Source: an uncultured Bacillota bacterium
GTDB lineage: Bacteria; Bacillota; Clostridia; Peptostreptococcales; Anaerovoracaceae
DNA length: 13,999 nt
Assembly (NCBI GenBank): GCA_946410475.1
Contig: CAMKAM010000020.1
Coordinates: 1-13,999 of the forward strand
Direction: 5' to 3'
The translations under genes were made by a program, and so were the position numbers. Below, in pieces: positions 12,908-13,999 of the stretch. The notes under the pieces were generated by a model. It did no database searches and had not been told where the DNA came from. It saw nothing but the letters and a program-made list of their open reading frames with translations. The stretch's first letter is position 1. Every line of letters starts with the position of its first letter.

Positions 12908-13999
12908 ATGCTTAAGAGTCATGTAAAATTCAACTCGAAGACCGGGAAGAGACTGATACTGATCGTCGATGACGAACAGGTGAACCGCGAACTTCTCGGA
13001 TTCATAACCGGTGATGATTTCGACGCACTGTACGCCGGTGACGGCGCGGAAGCCATGAGGATCATGAAAGAGAACGCGGATTATCTCTCTCTCGTGCTCC
13101 TCGATCTGAAGATGCCCGTAATGGACGGCTTCGAAGTGATGAAGACGATGAAGACGACGGAGAAGCTTTCGGATATCCCGATCATCGTCCTGACATCAGA
13201 TGAGGGGGCCGAGGTGGAATGCCTGAGGCTGGGTGCTTCCGACTTCATCATAAAACCATTCAACGTACCTGAAGTCATCAGGGCAAGGATGATGAAGACG
13301 ATCGAACTTTTCGAAGACAGACACATCATTCAGTCGACTGAAAGAGATGTGATGACGGATCTTTTCAACAAGGACTTCTTCTTCAGGTATGCAGAGCAGT
13401 TCGAAAGATATCATCCGGAAATGGAGATGGATGCGATATCGCTGGATATCAACCATTTCCACCTGATCAACGAACTGTACGGAAGGCAGGCCGGTGACGA
13501 GGTCCTCATCCACCTGGCGGATTACCTGAAGGAACTCAGGGAGGAAACGAACTGTATCGCCAGCCGTATAGAAGCTGACAAGTTCTACGTATACGCACAG
13601 AGCGGTTCGATGGACTACGAGAAGGTCTCGGAAGAGATCAACAGCCACTTCGAGGATTTCAAAGACATATTTGTCAGGGTCAGGAGCGGTATCTACCTCA
13701 ACGTTGACAAAGAAATAGACATAGAGCGCCGTTTTGACAGGGCGGTGCAGGCATCGAATACGATCAAGGAGAATTACTCGAGACCGATCGCATTCTACGA
13801 TGCGGCGATACATGAAAGAAAGATATTCGAGGACAGGCTCCTCAACGAGATCGAGGATGCGATGACGAACGGACAGTTCTTCGTGAACTTCCAGCCGAAG
13901 TTAAACGTCGAGGGCGACGAACCTTTCATCGCCAGCGCTGAGGCTCTGGTCAGATGGAAGCATCCGCAGCTGGGCATGATCAGCTCGGGCGTGTTCATC
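12908..13999 (+). CDS. Response regulator with degenerate GGDEF and EAL domains (partial, 3' end outside window)
   Basis: The first 364 codons are open to the window end. Residues 15-130 are a receiver domain with the acidic pair Asp21-Asp22, phosphoacceptor Asp66 in LLDLKMP, Thr96 and Lys116 (IKPF), all as expected for phosphorylation by a histidine kinase. Residues 140-300 follow the GGDEF fold but carry EADKF at 222-226 in place of GGDEF, so diguanylate cyclase activity is unlikely. An EAL phosphodiesterase domain begins near 305, with FQPKL at 328-332 and an intact EALVR at 345-349. It is thus likely a c-di-GMP phosphodiesterase whose activity is set by phosphorylation; the remaining EAL metal residues are beyond the window. 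ATG at 12908 has AAAGGAA seven bases upstream (GTG at 12905 is an in-frame alternative). No partner kinase is visible. Confidence 0.92.
   Translation, partial: MLKSHVKFNSKTGKRLILIVDDEQVNRELLGFITGDDFDALYAGDGAEAMRIMKENADYLSLVLLDLKMPVMDGFEVMKTMKTTEKLSDIPIIVLTSDEGAEVECLRLGASDFIIKPFNVPEVIRARMMKTIELFEDRHIIQSTERDVMTDLFNKDFFFRYAEQFERYHPEMEMDAISLDINHFHLINELYGRQAGDEVLIHLADYLKELREETNCIASRIEADKFYVYAQSGSMDYEKVSEEINSHFEDFKDIFVRVRSGIYLNVDKEIDIERRFDRAVQASNTIKENYSRPIAFYDAAIHERKIFEDRLLNEIEDAMTNGQFFVNFQPKLNVEGDEPFIASAEALVRWKHPQLGMISSGVFI

Overview
The window looks like a chromosomal segment of an anaerobic, low-to-mid GC Firmicute of class Clostridia. Supporting signs are a butyrate kinase of the terminal butyrate pathway, Gram-positive AGGAGG-type ribosome binding sites, heavy use of AGA/AGG arginine and ATA isoleucine codons, a lipoprotein, a wall/membrane-anchored surface protein, and small type IV pilus proteins of kinds I recall only from Clostridia (Lachnospiraceae and relatives). 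The genus cannot be fixed from the sequence. All eleven genes recognised lie on the + strand. No gene-free stretch exceeds 300 bases; the longest gaps are about 195 bases (1993-2189, if the GTG start is right), 134 bases (8323-8456), 125 bases (12783-12907) and 120 bases (1084-1203). No tRNA, rRNA, insertion sequence or CRISPR array was seen.

Region 1 (1-2063) is housekeeping: butyrate kinase, then a ZIP-family metal transporter with its own likely promoter and a DtxR-like metal-regulator box, closed by a clear rho-independent terminator.

Region 2 (2078-8322) begins with a strong sigma-A-type promoter and reads as one operon. In order it encodes a transglutaminase-like lipoprotein, a PilC/GspF-type platform protein, four small single-pass membrane proteins (one resembling DUF4860, one prepilin-like), a PilT retraction ATPase, and a winged-helix/BTAD regulator fused to a degenerate GGDEF domain. 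Four junctions in the second half are 4-base stop/start overlaps, so translation is probably coupled. PilB, a canonical major pilin and a prepilin peptidase are not in the window.

Region 3 (8323-12782) has a separate promoter region and encodes a 969-residue secreted surface protein (ten beta-helix-like Gly-rich repeats, a CnaB-like domain, a C-terminal anchor) followed by a membrane diguanylate cyclase with intact GGDEF and I-site. Region 4 (12820-13999) has another good promoter and the first 364 codons of a response regulator with REC, degenerate GGDEF and EAL parts, cut by the window end.

Together, regions 2-4 suggest a surface-attachment locus: a type IV pilus-like machine, a large adhesin-like protein, and local making, breaking and possibly sensing of cyclic di-GMP. 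A recurring oddity is a GC-rich hairpin, often built from two copies of the palindrome TCCGGA, a short distance upstream of several start codons, followed by a purine-rich stretch.
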